Notes: generated by a model not told the origin, from the letters alone. A stretch of DNA of 64,000 nucleotides from Parvibaculum sp. (GCF_030651915.1 NZ_JAUSBV010000010.1:62001-126000); one strand, 5' to 3'; numbered from the stretch's first letter, positions 8,102 to 18,421 are shown. Numbers and translations: made by a program.

Positions 8102-8779
8102 TCAGGCGCGGATCAGGGGTTTGTTGTTGCGGTAGGCGTAGAGCGGGATGCGGGTGCGGGGGCCTTCCTTGTGGCGGCGGCCGATCTCGCGGAGGACGAA
8201 TTCGGTGACGTCGATCACCGGCAATTTCAGCGCATCGGAGAGCGGATACCAGTCGAGTTCGCTCAGTTCGCCGCTGCCTTTGAGCACGCCTTCGGCGCTC
8301 GAGGCCGGGGCGGCGAAAAAGCGGGCGTGGAAGCGGATCGGGCTCGAGGCCGGCGTGATGGCGCGGGCGACGAAATCGAGGATGTCGAGGCGGGGCGCAA
8401 TCCCGCGTTCGCGGAAGGGCTGCCAGCCGTCGCCGGATGTGTCGCCGACCTGGCCGGGGCGGGCGACGATGAGGCCGGTTTCCTCGAAAGTTTCGCGGAT
8501 CGCGGCCATGGCCAGCGCCTCGGCCTTGGCGCCGGCGGCGGCGCTTTGCATCATCCGCGCGGTCTCGCCGGAAAAACCCGTGGCCGGTCTTGCGAGAAGA
8601 TCGCCGGCATCGAGCTTGCCGCCGGGAAAGACGAAAGCATCGGGAATGAACTTCATCCGCGCATGGCGGCGGCCCATCAGGATCAGCGGTTCGCTGCCCG
8701 CGTCGTCGATCAGGACGAGGCTGGCGGCGTCGCGCGGGCGGATGGCGCGGGGGCGCGGGGCTTCGGCATTCACGGCCAT
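8102..8779 (-). CDS. Nudix hydrolase
   Basis: This 225-residue enzyme has FPGGKLD followed, after an insertion, by the catalytic helix RETFEETGLI, the split Nudix box of the NUDT8/NUDT19-like branch. It should hydrolyse a nucleoside diphosphate linked to another group, perhaps a CoA ester. The start at 8779 overlaps the stop of the second Nudix gene by one base (TGATG). The two proteins share the same layout and look like tandem paralogs. Confidence 0.88.
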   Translation of the reverse strand: MAVNAEAPRPRAIRPRDAASLVLIDDAGSEPLILMGRRHARMKFIPDAFVFPGGKLDAGDLLARPATGFSGETARMMQSAAAGAKAEALAMAAIRETFEETGLIVARPGQVGDTSGDGWQPFRERGIAPRLDILDFVARAITPASSPIRFHARFFAAPASSAEGVLKGSGELSELDWYPLSDALKLPVIDVTEFVLREIGRRHKEGPRTRIPLYAYRNNKPLIRA

Positions 8780-9546
8780 CAATCCTCGATCGCGTCGCGG
8801 ATGGCGTTGCCGCCGCGGAAATAGATGAAAGGCACGGCGCGCGCGTTTTGCGCGGCGACGGCCAGGCGCAGGCGCTCGTCGATCTCGTCGAGGACGACAC
8901 GGGTGATGTTGGGCAGATCGAGATCGCGCGCATCGGCGATGGTCAGCCAGTGCAGGCCCTGCAATTCGCCGGAGCCCGTCGTCTGCAGCGGATCGCCCTG
9001 AATGGTTTCGGCGTCGGCGATGAAGAAGCGGGTGTCGAAGCGGCGGGTGCGATAGGGCGGCGTGATGGCGCGGGCGACGAAGTCGAGCGAACCGAGTGCC
9101 GGCGCGACGCCTTGTGCAAAGTATTCGTTCCAGTCGGGATGACTGCTGCGCGGCGGCGCCTCGACCGGGCGGCCGATGACGAGACCGGTTTCCTCGAAGG
9201 TTTCGCGGATCGCGGCCATGGCCAGCGCGCGCGCGCGGCGTTCGGTCGGGGTGCCGCGCATGCGCGCCATCAGGCGGCGCGTCACCGGGTCACGCAGGTC
9301 CTCGGCCGGGACGATGCGGCTGTCGGCGGGATCGACGCGACCGCCCGGGAAGACGAACTTGTTGGGCATGAATTTGTGATCGGCGTGACGCTGGCCCATC
9401 AGCACCTGGGGCGCGGCCGCGTCGCGGCGGACGATGATCAGGGTCGAGGCATCGCGCGGACGGACCGCCCGGCCTTGCGTGGTTTCGCGATATTCCTGCT
9501 CGCGCGACTTCTTGGGGTCGAAAGCGCCCCGCGGTTCCTCGCTCAT
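8779..9546 (-). CDS. Nudix hydrolase, paralog of the next gene
   Basis: Length is 255 residues. It contains FPGGRVDP and the helix RETFEETGLVIG, with an insertion between them as in its neighbour. Several short stretches are nearly identical in both proteins (MAAIRETFEETGL, DFVARAITP), which points to an old tandem duplication. The specific substrate is unknown. Transcription probably starts in the 237-bp gap shared with the desaturase gene. Confidence 0.88.
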   Translation of the reverse strand: MSEEPRGAFDPKKSREQEYRETTQGRAVRPRDASTLIIVRRDAAAPQVLMGQRHADHKFMPNKFVFPGGRVDPADSRIVPAEDLRDPVTRRLMARMRGTPTERRARALAMAAIRETFEETGLVIGRPVEAPPRSSHPDWNEYFAQGVAPALGSLDFVARAITPPYRTRRFDTRFFIADAETIQGDPLQTTGSGELQGLHWLTIADARDLDLPNITRVVLDEIDERLRLAVAAQNARAVPFIYFRGGNAIRDAIED

Positions 9547-9783
9547 GATTCCGTTCCGATGCTCAAAATGGCTTGATGGGCTGGAGGATGCCCGCCGGCG
9601 GGGAGGCTGTCCAGCGCCGGAAAGGGCCGGAATCGGGGTGTTTACCTCCGGTACATATAAAGGCCGCTATTGTCGGCGAAATATGGTCTATTCCCGCGCA
9701 TTGTCATTCAACTTGAGGCCGTTCGCGCCGTGTTGCGCGATGGCGGCCGTCAACCCGGGTTTCAGTCATTGAGTAACGGACAT

Positions 9784-10797
9784 ATGGCGGAAGTTTCATC
9801 CGCCGCGGCCAGCAGCTGGACGCAAGTTCTCAACCGCTATCGCAAACCGAGTCAGACGCGCAGCACCATCGAGCTGGCGATCACGGCGCTGCCGCTGGTG
9901 GCGCTGTGGTTTGCGGCCTGGTTCACCTATTCGCTCGGCTATTGGTGGGCGCCGCTGGCGATCGCCATTCCGGCGGCCGGATTTCTGGTGCGTCTGTTTG
10001 CCATCCAGCATGATTGCGGCCATGGCTCGTTCTTTCCGCAGCGTTGGGCCAATGACTGGGCCGGCCGGGCGCTCGGCGTGTTGACGGTGACGCCCTTCGA
10101 CGTCTGGCGACGCGCCCATGCCGTTCATCATGCATCCTGCGGCAATCTCGACCGGCGCGGCATCGGCGATATCGACACGCTGACGGTTGCGGAATACCGG
10201 GCGCGGTCGCGCTGGGGCCGGCTGCAATACCGGATCTATCGCAACCCCGTGGTGTTGTTCGGCGTCGGACCGGCCTATCTGTTTCTGCTGCAGCAGCGAT
10301 TGCCGGTGGGCATGATGCGCGACGGCTGGCGGCCCTGGATCAGCACGCAGGCGACCAATGCGGCGATGCTGGCGATTGCGGCGGCGCTGATCTGGCTGGT
10401 CGGCTTCAAGGCGTTCTTTCTGGTGCATCTGCCGATCGTCGCGATCGCATCGTCGATCGGCGTCTGGATGTTCTATGTGCAGCATCAGTTCGAGGGCACG
10501 TTCTGGCGCAAGACGCTGAGCTGGGACTTTCATGAGGCGGCGTTGCATGGCTCGTCGCATTACGATCTGCCGCGGCTGCTGCGCTGGTTCACGGCCAATA
10601 TCGGCGTGCATCATGTGCACCATCTTCACGCGCGCATTCCGTTTTACCGGTTGCCGCGGGTGTTGCGCGATCATCCCGATCTCGGCCGGATCGGCCGGCT
10701 GACGCTGGGCGAGAGCCTGCGTTGCGTGCGGCTGGTGTTGTGGGATGAAGACAAGCAGCGGCTGGTGTCGTTCCGCGAGGCGCGGGCGCAAGCCTGA
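9784..10797 (+). CDS. membrane fatty acid desaturase
   Basis: A 337-residue membrane protein with the three histidine clusters of the di-iron desaturases: HDCGH (near residue 78), HAVHH (near 114) and HHVHH (near 278), each after or between hydrophobic helices. This is the DesA/delta-12-like branch, which adds double bonds to membrane acyl chains. The start at 9784 (MAEVSSAAAS) is preferred over the upstream ATG at 9670, whose extension is not membrane-like, but no strong ribosome binding site is seen. Confidence 0.88.
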   Translation: MAEVSSAAASSWTQVLNRYRKPSQTRSTIELAITALPLVALWFAAWFTYSLGYWWAPLAIAIPAAGFLVRLFAIQHDCGHGSFFPQRWANDWAGRALGVLTVTPFDVWRRAHAVHHASCGNLDRRGIGDIDTLTVAEYRARSRWGRLQYRIYRNPVVLFGVGPAYLFLLQQRLPVGMMRDGWRPWISTQATNAAMLAIAAALIWLVGFKAFFLVHLPIVAIASSIGVWMFYVQHQFEGTFWRKTLSWDFHEAALHGSSHYDLPRLLRWFTANIGVHHVHHLHARIPFYRLPRVLRDHPDLGRIGRLTLGESLRCVRLVLWDEDKQRLVSFREARAQA

Positions 10798-10802
10798 TCC
10801 GG

Positions 10803-11228
10803 TCAGTCCTCGGTCTGACCGCCGAAGCCGTGCATGCGGAGCGCCCATTGCCAGCCGACGACCGCGCCCTTGAGGCGGGGCAGGAACCAGAGCGACAGCG
10901 CGAGCGTCAATGCCGGCCAGAGCGTGGCATGTAGCCAGATCGGCGGCAGGTAAGCCAGTTCCGTCCAGAGCATCATCGGCACCACGATATGACCGACCAC
11001 CATGATGGTGAAATAGGGCGGCGCATCGTCGGCCTGGTGATGCAGCAATTCCTCGCCGCAATGTCCGCAGCTGTCGGCGACCTTCAGAAAGCGCCCAAAG
11101 ACATAACCCTTGCCGCAGGCCGGGCAGCGCTGCGCGAAGCCGCGCCGGATTGCCGGAAAGGCTGGCCGGGGCGCCGCGTCCGCTGCCTCGAAGACGAGGG
11201 GGTCGGTCATGTCCGTTGGGGTACTCAT
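10803..11228 (-). CDS. DUF983 family membrane protein
   Basis: This protein of 141 residues has a zinc-ribbon-like pair, CPACG and CGHCG, in its N-terminal half, then two hydrophobic helices. That is the DUF983 layout; the function is unknown. A TTG at 11243 could extend it by five residues. It lies 116 bp behind rnr on the same strand, a common alphaproteobacterial linkage. Confidence 0.82.
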   Translation of the reverse strand: MSTPTDMTDPLVFEAADAAPRPAFPAIRRGFAQRCPACGKGYVFGRFLKVADSCGHCGEELLHHQADDAPPYFTIMVVGHIVVPMMLWTELAYLPPIWLHATLWPALTLALSLWFLPRLKGAVVGWQWALRMHGFGGQTED

Positions 11229-11344
11229 TGATACGTCGACCAATTCCGTTCAGGCGTCACGTTCTCCGCCTTGCATCTCCCAGTAAAATGGTCGGAAACC
11301 GGGCGCGATGAAATGTGGCAGGTTGCCGCGCGACATGGCGGCTG

Positions 11345-13690
11345 TCAGCGGCGGGTGTCGGGCTTTCGGGCCGGCGCGCCTTGCTTGCCGCGGGGGCGGC
11401 CGCGCGGCGGACCACGACGGGCGGGCGGGCGCTGGCGGTCGCTGCGGCCGGCGGGTTTGCCCTGGCTGCCGCCTTCCAGAAGGGCAAGGCGCAGACCGCC
11501 GGTGATCGGCACGGCTTCTTCGAGGCGCACCAGCACCGCATCGCCGAGACGATAGGTGAGGCCGGTGCGTTCGCCGATCAGGGCGTGGAGAATTTCGTCG
11601 TGATGGAAGAAATCACCGCCCAGCGTCGAAATCGGCACAAAGCCGTCGGCGCCGGTCTCGTCGAGCTTGACGAAGAGGCCGAAGCGGGTGACGCCGGCGA
11701 CGCGGCCGCGGAACTCGGCGCCGATGCGCGCTTCGAGATAGGCGGCGATGAAGCGGTCCTTGGAGTCGCGTTCGGCCAGCATCGAGCGGCGCTCGGTCAT
11801 TGAAATATGTTCGGCGATTTCGACAAGGCCCGCCGCGTCGTCGTCGCTCTGGCCGTCCTTGCCGAGGCCCAGCCCCGCGATCAGCGCGCGATGCACGATC
11901 AGATCGGCATAGCGGCGGATCGGCGAGGTGAAATGTGCGTAGCGGCGCAGGTTGAGGCCGAAATGGCCGATATTGTCGGGCGAATAGACCGCCTGGGCCT
12001 GCGAGCGCAGAATGACGTCGGAGACCATGCGGTCGTGTTCGGTGCCGTCGACCGCCTTCAGGATGCGGTTGAAATTGGCGGGGCGGACGGCTTCGCCCTT
12101 GGCGAAACTCAGATTGAGCGTGGCCAGAAATTCGGCCAGCGCCATCAGCTTTTCGCGCGTCGGCGCGTCGTGGATGCGGTAGACGACCGGACGGTGCCGG
12201 GCCTCGGCGGATTCGGCGGCGCAGACATTGGCCTGGATCATGAACTCTTCGATGAGTTTCATCGATTCATGCTTCTCGCCGATGCGGATGGCGGCGACGC
12301 GGCCTTCGGCGCTGATGTCGATCTTGTATTCGGGCAGATCGAGATCGAGGGGGCCGCGCGCTTCGCGGGCCTTTGCGAGGATGCGATAGGCGGCCCAGAG
12401 CGGTTTCAGCACCGGTTCGAGCAGCGGGCCGGCGATGTCGTCCGGATTTCCGTCGATCGCCTGCTGGACCTGCTTGTAGTTGAGGCTGGCGGCCGAGCGC
12501 ATCAGGCCGCGGATGAATTCGTGCCCGCGCTTCTGGCCGTTGCGGTCGAAGACCATGCGCACGGCGAAGCAGGCGCGGTCCTCGCCGTCGACCAGCGAAC
12601 AGAGATCGTTGGAGATGCGCTCCGGCAGCATCGGTACGACGCGATCGGGGAAGTAGGTCGAGTTGCCCCGCTTGTGCGCTTCGCGGTCCATCGGCGAGCC
12701 GGGCTTCACATAGGCGGCGACATCGGCGATGGCGACGATGGCGACGACGCCACCTTCGTTTTTCGGATCGGTGTCGGGCGCGGCCCAGACCGCATCGTCA
12801 TGGTCGCGCGCATCCGGCGGATCGATGGTGATGAGGGGAATGTCGCGCAGATCGACGCGGCCCTTGAGGCCCTGATGTTTCGCCGCTTCGGCATCGGCGA
12901 TGACGCTGTCGGGAAAGGCGTCCGGGATGCCGTGGGTGTGGATGGCGATCAGGCTGATCGAACGCGGATCGTCGCCGTCGCCGAAGACTTCGCGCACGCG
13001 GGCGCGGGGAATGCCGTGGCGCTTGCCGGGGATGGTTTCGGCCAGCACCAGATTGCCGTCCTCGGCGCCGTTCGTGTCTTCGACGGCGATTTCGAACTCG
13101 ACGCGGAGTTTCTTGTCGACGGGGATCAGGCGGGCGATCTTCGTGCCCTTGGCGCGGCGAAGAAGGCCGAGGACGCGTTCAGCACCCTTGCCGACGCGGC
13201 GAATGACATGGGCCTCGAAGGGATAGCTCTCGTCATCGGATTTTTCGATGCGCGCCAGCACGCGGTCGCCGACACCGGCCGGCGGTTCGTCGAGACTGTC
13301 GCGCTTCGGCCGCCGTTTGGTGTCCGGTGCGATGACGATCAGCGGCGGCGGCGTTTCGCCGGGCCAGGAGACCGGCCGTGCGATCAGATCGCCATCGGTG
13401 TCGGTGTGGGTGATTTCGATGATAGTGACGGGCGGCAGTTCGCCGACGCGGCGCAGGCTTTTCGTTTCGTCCTTCGCGATCAGGCCTTCGTCCTTCAGCT
13501 CCTTCAACAGCTTCTTGAAGGGCAGACGATCCTCGCCCTTGATGCCGAAGGCGCGGCCGATCTCGCGTTTGCCGAGCTTGCCGCCGCTTTCAGCTATGAA
13601 CTTGAGAATGTCGTCGCGCGACGGCAGGCGGCCGCTGGACTTGCTTTTCTTTCCGGGGCCGGTTTTTTTGGGCTTGCTGCGTTCGGCCAA
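11345..13690 (-). CDS. rnr: ribonuclease R
   Basis: A 781-residue 3'-5' exoribonuclease that degrades structured RNA. After a basic N-terminal tail comes a winged-helix domain, then cold-shock-like domains, the RNB catalytic domain with DPPDARDHDDA (the magnesium-binding aspartates), and an S1 domain (FRGRVAGVTRFGLFVKL, near residue 650). The C-terminal tail is basic and low in complexity, as in other RNase R. It starts 2 bp after the topA stop and so belongs to the same operon. Confidence 0.96.
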   Translation of the reverse strand: MAERSKPKKTGPGKKSKSSGRLPSRDDILKFIAESGGKLGKREIGRAFGIKGEDRLPFKKLLKELKDEGLIAKDETKSLRRVGELPPVTIIEITHTDTDGDLIARPVSWPGETPPPLIVIAPDTKRRPKRDSLDEPPAGVGDRVLARIEKSDDESYPFEAHVIRRVGKGAERVLGLLRRAKGTKIARLIPVDKKLRVEFEIAVEDTNGAEDGNLVLAETIPGKRHGIPRARVREVFGDGDDPRSISLIAIHTHGIPDAFPDSVIADAEAAKHQGLKGRVDLRDIPLITIDPPDARDHDDAVWAAPDTDPKNEGGVVAIVAIADVAAYVKPGSPMDREAHKRGNSTYFPDRVVPMLPERISNDLCSLVDGEDRACFAVRMVFDRNGQKRGHEFIRGLMRSAASLNYKQVQQAIDGNPDDIAGPLLEPVLKPLWAAYRILAKAREARGPLDLDLPEYKIDISAEGRVAAIRIGEKHESMKLIEEFMIQANVCAAESAEARHRPVVYRIHDAPTREKLMALAEFLATLNLSFAKGEAVRPANFNRILKAVDGTEHDRMVSDVILRSQAQAVYSPDNIGHFGLNLRRYAHFTSPIRRYADLIVHRALIAGLGLGKDGQSDDDAAGLVEIAEHISMTERRSMLAERDSKDRFIAAYLEARIGAEFRGRVAGVTRFGLFVKLDETGADGFVPISTLGGDFFHHDEILHALIGERTGLTYRLGDAVLVRLEEAVPITGGLRLALLEGGSQGKPAGRSDRQRPPARRGPPRGRPRGKQGAPARKPDTRR

Positions 13691-13692
13691 GA

Positions 13693-16386
13693 TCAGTCCG
13701 CCGGTTCAGCGACGTTGACGGCGCTTTTCGACTTCGACGCCGGCTTCTTTGCGGCCGGCTTCTTTTTCGGCGCTGTCTTTTTCGCGGCTGTCTTCTTCGG
13801 CGCGGCTTTCTTTGCCGCCGGCTTTTTCGCGGGCTTGGCGTCGCCGTTCTTTTTGGCCGCTGCTTTTTTCGCCGGTTTCTTCTTGCCGCTCTTCGCTTCG
13901 CGTTCGGCGATGAGCGCGAGCGCTTCCTCGAGCGTTACCGACATCGGGTCGCCCGATTTCGGCAGTGTCGCGTTGGTGGAGGCGTGCTTGATGTAGGGCC
14001 CGTATTTGCCTTCGCGCACCTGCACCGGCTTGCCGGTTTCGGGGTGCTCGCCCAGCTCCTTCAGCACCTTGCCGGCGCGCTCCTCGGCGCGGATGATTTT
14101 TTCGGCGAGGACGGCAATCGCACGGTTGAGACCGATGTCGAAAAGCTCTTCGGGGTCTTTCAGGTTGGCGTAGGTGCCATCATGCAGAACGAAGGGGCCG
14201 AAGCGGCCGAGGCCGGCGGTGATCTTCTTGCCGGTTTCGGGGTGGATGCCGACTTCGCGCGGCAGGGTGAGCAGCCGCAGCGCCTTTTCGAGATCGACAT
14301 CGGCGGCCGACATTTTAGCCGGCAGGCCGCTGCGTTTCGGCTTGTCGTCGGGCTCAAGCGGCGCGCGTTCGACATAAGGCCCGAAACGGCCGGTCTTGAG
14401 GCTGATCTCGGCATTGGTTTCCGGATCGATGCCGAGCACACGATCGCCCGACTGCTCTTCGCCGTCGGCACCGACGGTGAGCTGGCGGGTGAAGCGGCAT
14501 TCGGGATAGTTCGAGCAACCGACAAAGGCACCGAAGCGGCCGACCTTCAGCGAGATGCGGCCATCGGCGCAGGCCGGGCATTTGCGCGGGTCGGAGCCGT
14601 CCTCCTTTTCGGGGAAGACATGCGGCGCCAGCACTTCGTTGAGGCGGTCGAGCACTTCGGTGATGCGCAGTTCGAGCGCCTTGGCGACGTCGACGGTGAA
14701 TTCCTTCCAGAATTCGCGCAGCAGATCCTTCCAGTCGAGTTCGCCGGCCGAGACCTTGTCGAGTTTCTCCTCCAACGCTGCCGTGAAGTCGTATTCGACA
14801 TAGCGGGTGAAGAAGTTCTCGAGGAAGGCCGTGACGAGGCGGCCCTTGTCGTGCGGAACGAAACGGTTCTTGTCCATGTGGACATATTCGCGGTCGCGCA
14901 AGGTCTGCAGCGTCGAGGCATAGGTGGAGGGGCGGCCGATGCCGAGCTCTTCCATGCGCTTGACCAGCGTCGCTTCGGTGAAGCGGGGCGGCGGCTCGGT
15001 GAAATGCTGTTCGGGGCGCACCTTGTCGAGGCCGAGCTTGTCGCCCTTGGCGACCTTCGGCAGGCGGCCGCCATCCTCGCCTTCCTCCGGCTCGTCGCGG
15101 CCTTCCTGATAAAGGCGCAGGAAACCGTCGAAGACGATCACGGAGCCGGTGGCGCGCAGACCGATGGGTGCGTCGTCGGCTTCGATTTCGATGGTGGTGC
15201 GCTCAAGCTGCACGCTTTCCATCTGGCTGGCGACGGTGCGGTTCCAGACCAGTTCGTAGAGGCGGCGCTGGTCGTCGTCGAGGCGACCGGCAACGTGTTT
15301 CGGCAGGCGCGCGAGATCGGTCGGGCGGATCGCTTCGTGCGCTTCCTGCGCGTTCTTTGCTTTTGTCGTGTAGACGCGTGGCGCGTCCGGCAGATAGGCC
15401 TCGCCGAATTCGTTGTTGATGACGGTGCGGGCCTGGGCGATCGCTTCCGGTGCGATCTGCACGCCGTCGGTACGCATATAGGTGATGAGGCCGGTGGTTT
15501 CGCCGTCGATCTCGACGCCTTCATAGAGGCGCTGGGCGACCTGCATGGTGCGGCTGGCGGAGAAGCCGAGCTTGCGCGAGGCTTCCTGCTGGATGGTGGA
15601 GGTGGTGAAGGGCGGGTTCGGGTGGCGGCGCGCCGGCTTGCTCTCGACCGATTTCACCGAATAATGCGAGGCCTTGATGCGGGCTTCGATCTCGCGGGCG
15701 CTCTTTTCGTCGGCGATGTCGAACTTGTCGAGCTTCTTGCCGTCGACATTGACAAGACGCGCGACAAAGGCCGCACCGCCACCCGTCTTCATGTCGGCTT
15801 CGACGGTCCAGTATTCGCGGGCGCGGAAGGCCTCGATTTCGAGTTCGCGGTCGCAGATCAACCGCAGCGAGACCGATTGAACGCGGCCGGCCGAGCGCGA
15901 GCCCGGCAGCTTGCGCCAGAGGACCGGCGACAGCGTGAACCCGACCAGATAATCGAGGGCGCGGCGGGCGAGGTAGGCGTCGATCAATTCCTTGTCGAGG
16001 CCGCGCGGATGCAGCATTGCCTCGGTGACGGACTGTTTGGTGATGGCATTGAAGACGACCCGCTGGATTTCGACGTCCTTGAGCGCCTTCTTTTTGTTCA
16101 GGACTTCAAGCACATGCCAGGAAATCGCCTCGCCTTCGCGATCCGGGTCAGTGGCGAGGATCAGGCGGTCGGCGCCTTTGACGGCGGCCGCAATTTCGTT
16201 GAGGCGCTTCTGGGATTTGGCATCGACGTCCCAGGCCATGGCGAAGTCGTCGTCCGGCAGGACCGAGCCGTCTTTCGACGGCAGATCGCGGACATGGCCG
16301 TAGGAGGCCAGGACCTTGTAGCCCTTGCCGAGATACTTGTTGATGGTCTTCGCCTTGGCCGGCGACTCGACAATAACGACGTCCAT
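13693..16386 (-). CDS. topA: DNA topoisomerase I
   Basis: A type IA topoisomerase of 897 residues that relaxes negative supercoils. Visible are the Toprim domain (VVIVESPAKAKT, ATDPDREGE), the catalytic tyrosine in GLITYMRTD, one CxxC zinc ribbon (CPACADGR...CSNYPEC), and further C-terminal topoisomerase repeats. The last 80 or so residues are a lysine/alanine/proline tail (AAKK and APKK units) like the histone H1-like protein at 27.7 kb. The start at 16386 (MDVVIVES) is chosen because the upstream extension lies in non-conserved sequence. Confidence 0.97.
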   Translation of the reverse strand: MDVVIVESPAKAKTINKYLGKGYKVLASYGHVRDLPSKDGSVLPDDDFAMAWDVDAKSQKRLNEIAAAVKGADRLILATDPDREGEAISWHVLEVLNKKKALKDVEIQRVVFNAITKQSVTEAMLHPRGLDKELIDAYLARRALDYLVGFTLSPVLWRKLPGSRSAGRVQSVSLRLICDRELEIEAFRAREYWTVEADMKTGGGAAFVARLVNVDGKKLDKFDIADEKSAREIEARIKASHYSVKSVESKPARRHPNPPFTTSTIQQEASRKLGFSASRTMQVAQRLYEGVEIDGETTGLITYMRTDGVQIAPEAIAQARTVINNEFGEAYLPDAPRVYTTKAKNAQEAHEAIRPTDLARLPKHVAGRLDDDQRRLYELVWNRTVASQMESVQLERTTIEIEADDAPIGLRATGSVIVFDGFLRLYQEGRDEPEEGEDGGRLPKVAKGDKLGLDKVRPEQHFTEPPPRFTEATLVKRMEELGIGRPSTYASTLQTLRDREYVHMDKNRFVPHDKGRLVTAFLENFFTRYVEYDFTAALEEKLDKVSAGELDWKDLLREFWKEFTVDVAKALELRITEVLDRLNEVLAPHVFPEKEDGSDPRKCPACADGRISLKVGRFGAFVGCSNYPECRFTRQLTVGADGEEQSGDRVLGIDPETNAEISLKTGRFGPYVERAPLEPDDKPKRSGLPAKMSAADVDLEKALRLLTLPREVGIHPETGKKITAGLGRFGPFVLHDGTYANLKDPEELFDIGLNRAIAVLAEKIIRAEERAGKVLKELGEHPETGKPVQVREGKYGPYIKHASTNATLPKSGDPMSVTLEEALALIAEREAKSGKKKPAKKAAAKKNGDAKPAKKPAAKKAAPKKTAAKKTAPKKKPAAKKPASKSKSAVNVAEPAD

Positions 16387-16655
16387 CGAACGCTCAAACT
16401 CTCTATATAAATGTGGCCTGCCGTCGCCAAGCGCCAACGGCGCGCCGTGCGATCTGGTCGCCGATCTGCCGTGAGGTGCACAGGTGAGCCGCCGCTACCG
16501 GCCGCCTTCAGCCGCCGGCTGAACATGGTGAAAAGGGGAGACACTGTCAAATCCGGCAGAAAACCGCCGAAATTTCCTTGTGCGCCGCGATATGAGCCCG
16601 GACGGCTACCGCAGGATCTCAAAATCGGCGGCCATTTTCGCGATTGCTTTGGCGT

Positions 16656-17771
16656 TCAGACGAGGCTGACGCGGTTGCCGGGATCGCGATGGAGACGGCC
16701 GGCGAGCTCCAGTTCGAGCAGGACGGCGCGGGCGACAGGAACCGAAACGCCCGATTGACGCAGAATCTCGTCAAGCGGCATGGGGGTCGGCCCCAGCGCA
16801 GCCAGCAATGCAGCACGGTCGCCATCATCAATCTCGCGGGAAACCGCCAAATCGGACCCCGGGCCGTCATATGTGGAGGGCCCCGGTTCGCGCCATCGGC
16901 CGCCTGTCGGGGTCGCCAGGGCGGCGATGACATCCTCCGCCGTCTCGACCAGGGGGGCGCCGTCCTTGATCAGACGGTTGGAGCCGCCGGCGCGAGGGTC
17001 GAGGGGGGAGCCCGGAACGGCGAAAACGTCGCGGCCTTGCTCAAGGGCGAAGCGGGCGGTGATGAGCGAACCGGAGCGCAACGCCGCTTCGACCACGATG
17101 ACGGCCAGCGAGAGGCCGGAGATCAGCCGGTTGCGGCGCGGGAAGTGACGCGCCTGAGGACTGGTGCCGGGCGGCATTTCGGAGACCAGCGTTCCGCCGT
17201 CGGCGATCAAGGCCTGCAGTTCGCGGTTCTCGTCCGGATAGACGATGTCGAGGCCGCCGGCCAGCACGGCGGCGGTGCCGGTGGCCAGTGCCGCGCGATG
17301 GGCGGCCGTGTCGATGCCGCGGGCGAGGCCCGAGACTACAACGAAACCTTCCGTACCCAGTTCTTTGGCCATGTCGCCGGCGATCCGGCGGCCGGCGGCA
17401 GACGCATTGCGCGAGCCGACAATGGCGATTGAGGGGCGGGCCAGCAGTTCGGCGCTGCCCATCACGGCGATCACGGGCGGCGGCGGGTCGATTGCGGCGA
17501 GGCGTGCCGGATAATCGCCGTCGCCCCAGACCAGAAGCCGGGCGTCGAGCCGGGTCAGTTTTGACAGTTCGGCTTCCGCATCGGCGGCGGTGGCGATCTT
17601 GACGGCGCGTTTCGTGCCGCCGCGCGCGGCGAGATCAGGCAGCGCGTCGATGGCGGCGACCGCGCTGCCGCAATGCTGCAGCAGATCGCGAAAGGTGACG
17701 GGGCCGATATTGTCGCTGCGGGCGAGACGAAGACGGGCGAGGCGCTCGGTGTCGGAGAGCGGCGCGCCCAT
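16656..17771 (-). CDS. dprA: DNA-processing protein DprA (Smf)
   Basis: A 371-residue protein that loads RecA on incoming single-stranded DNA during transformation. It has an N-terminal helix-hairpin region, a Rossmann-like core with GSRNAS, SGLARGIDTAAH, GGLDIVYP and SGSLITA, and a C-terminal winged helix near residues 310-370. The start at 17771 lies 5 bp after plsY, so the two share an operon. A 269-bp gap to topA follows with no gene visible. Confidence 0.95.
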   Translation of the reverse strand: MGAPLSDTERLARLRLARSDNIGPVTFRDLLQHCGSAVAAIDALPDLAARGGTKRAVKIATAADAEAELSKLTRLDARLLVWGDGDYPARLAAIDPPPPVIAVMGSAELLARPSIAIVGSRNASAAGRRIAGDMAKELGTEGFVVVSGLARGIDTAAHRAALATGTAAVLAGGLDIVYPDENRELQALIADGGTLVSEMPPGTSPQARHFPRRNRLISGLSLAVIVVEAALRSGSLITARFALEQGRDVFAVPGSPLDPRAGGSNRLIKDGAPLVETAEDVIAALATPTGGRWREPGPSTYDGPGSDLAVSREIDDGDRAALLAALGPTPMPLDEILRQSGVSVPVARAVLLELELAGRLHRDPGNRVSLV

Positions 17772-17776
17772 GGCGG

Positions 17777-18421
17777 TCAGGCCTCGGACGTCTTTTGTCC
17801 GATGCGGGATTCCGTACCGGCGAGAAGGCGGCGGATGTTGTCGCGATGCGCAATGTAGATCAGCGCGGCCAGCAGAACGCCGAGACCGACCAGATGCCAC
17901 TGATCGAGCCAGGCGAGATAGATTGGCGTCAGCAGCGCACCGACCAGTGCCGACAATGACGAGTAGCGCGAGATCGCGGCGACAAGGGCCCATGTGGCAC
18001 AGAACAAGAGTCCGACCGGCCAATGCAGCGCCAGAAGAACGCCGATGAAAGTGGAGATGCCCTTGCCACCCTTGAACCCGAGCCAGATCGGATAGAGATG
18101 GCCGAGAAAGGCGGCCAGCGCGGCGATCGCCGACATCCAGACCGGATCGGTTCCGGTCACGACACCGAGCTGTGCGGCGACGAGGACGGCGACGGCGCCC
18201 TTGCCCGCATCGCCGATCAACGTGCCTGCCGCCACCCAGCGATTGCCGGTCCGCAGCGCGTTGGTGGCACCGATATTGCCGGAGCCGATGTCACGGATGT
18301 CGCCGAGACCGGCCAGGCGCGTCAGCAGCAGGCCGAAAGGGATGGAGCCCAGCAGATAGCCGAGCACGGCAACGGCGAGCAGAAGCGGCGCGGCGGCTGC
18401 GAAATCGATTTCAGCGGGCAT
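17777..18421 (-). CDS. plsY: glycerol-3-phosphate acyltransferase PlsY
   Basis: This 214-residue inner membrane enzyme transfers an acyl group from acyl phosphate to glycerol 3-phosphate, the first step of phospholipid synthesis. The three conserved loops are present: GSIPFG with [17 protein letters not shown], and FKGGKGIST. About six hydrophobic helices. Family-typical length. It is the first gene of the plsY-dprA pair. Confidence 0.96.
   Translation of the reverse strand: MPAEIDFAAAAPLLLAVAVLGYLLGSIPFGLLLTRLAGLGDIRDIGSGNIGATNALRTGNRWVAAGTLIGDAGKGAVAVLVAAQLGVVTGTDPVWMSAIAALAAFLGHLYPIWLGFKGGKGISTFIGVLLALHWPVGLLFCATWALVAAISRYSSLSALVGALLTPIYLAWLDQWHLVGLGVLLAALIYIAHRDNIRRLLAGTESRIGQKTSEA

Noticed and set aside
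11807-13996. 729-codon open frame on the plus strand opposite rnr
   Set aside because: It is a shadow of rnr in GC-rich DNA; it has no family motif and shows low-complexity Asp/Gly/Ala-rich sequence.
13984-16410. 808-codon open frame on the plus strand opposite topA
   Set aside because: It mirrors topA, has biased composition and no recognisable domain.
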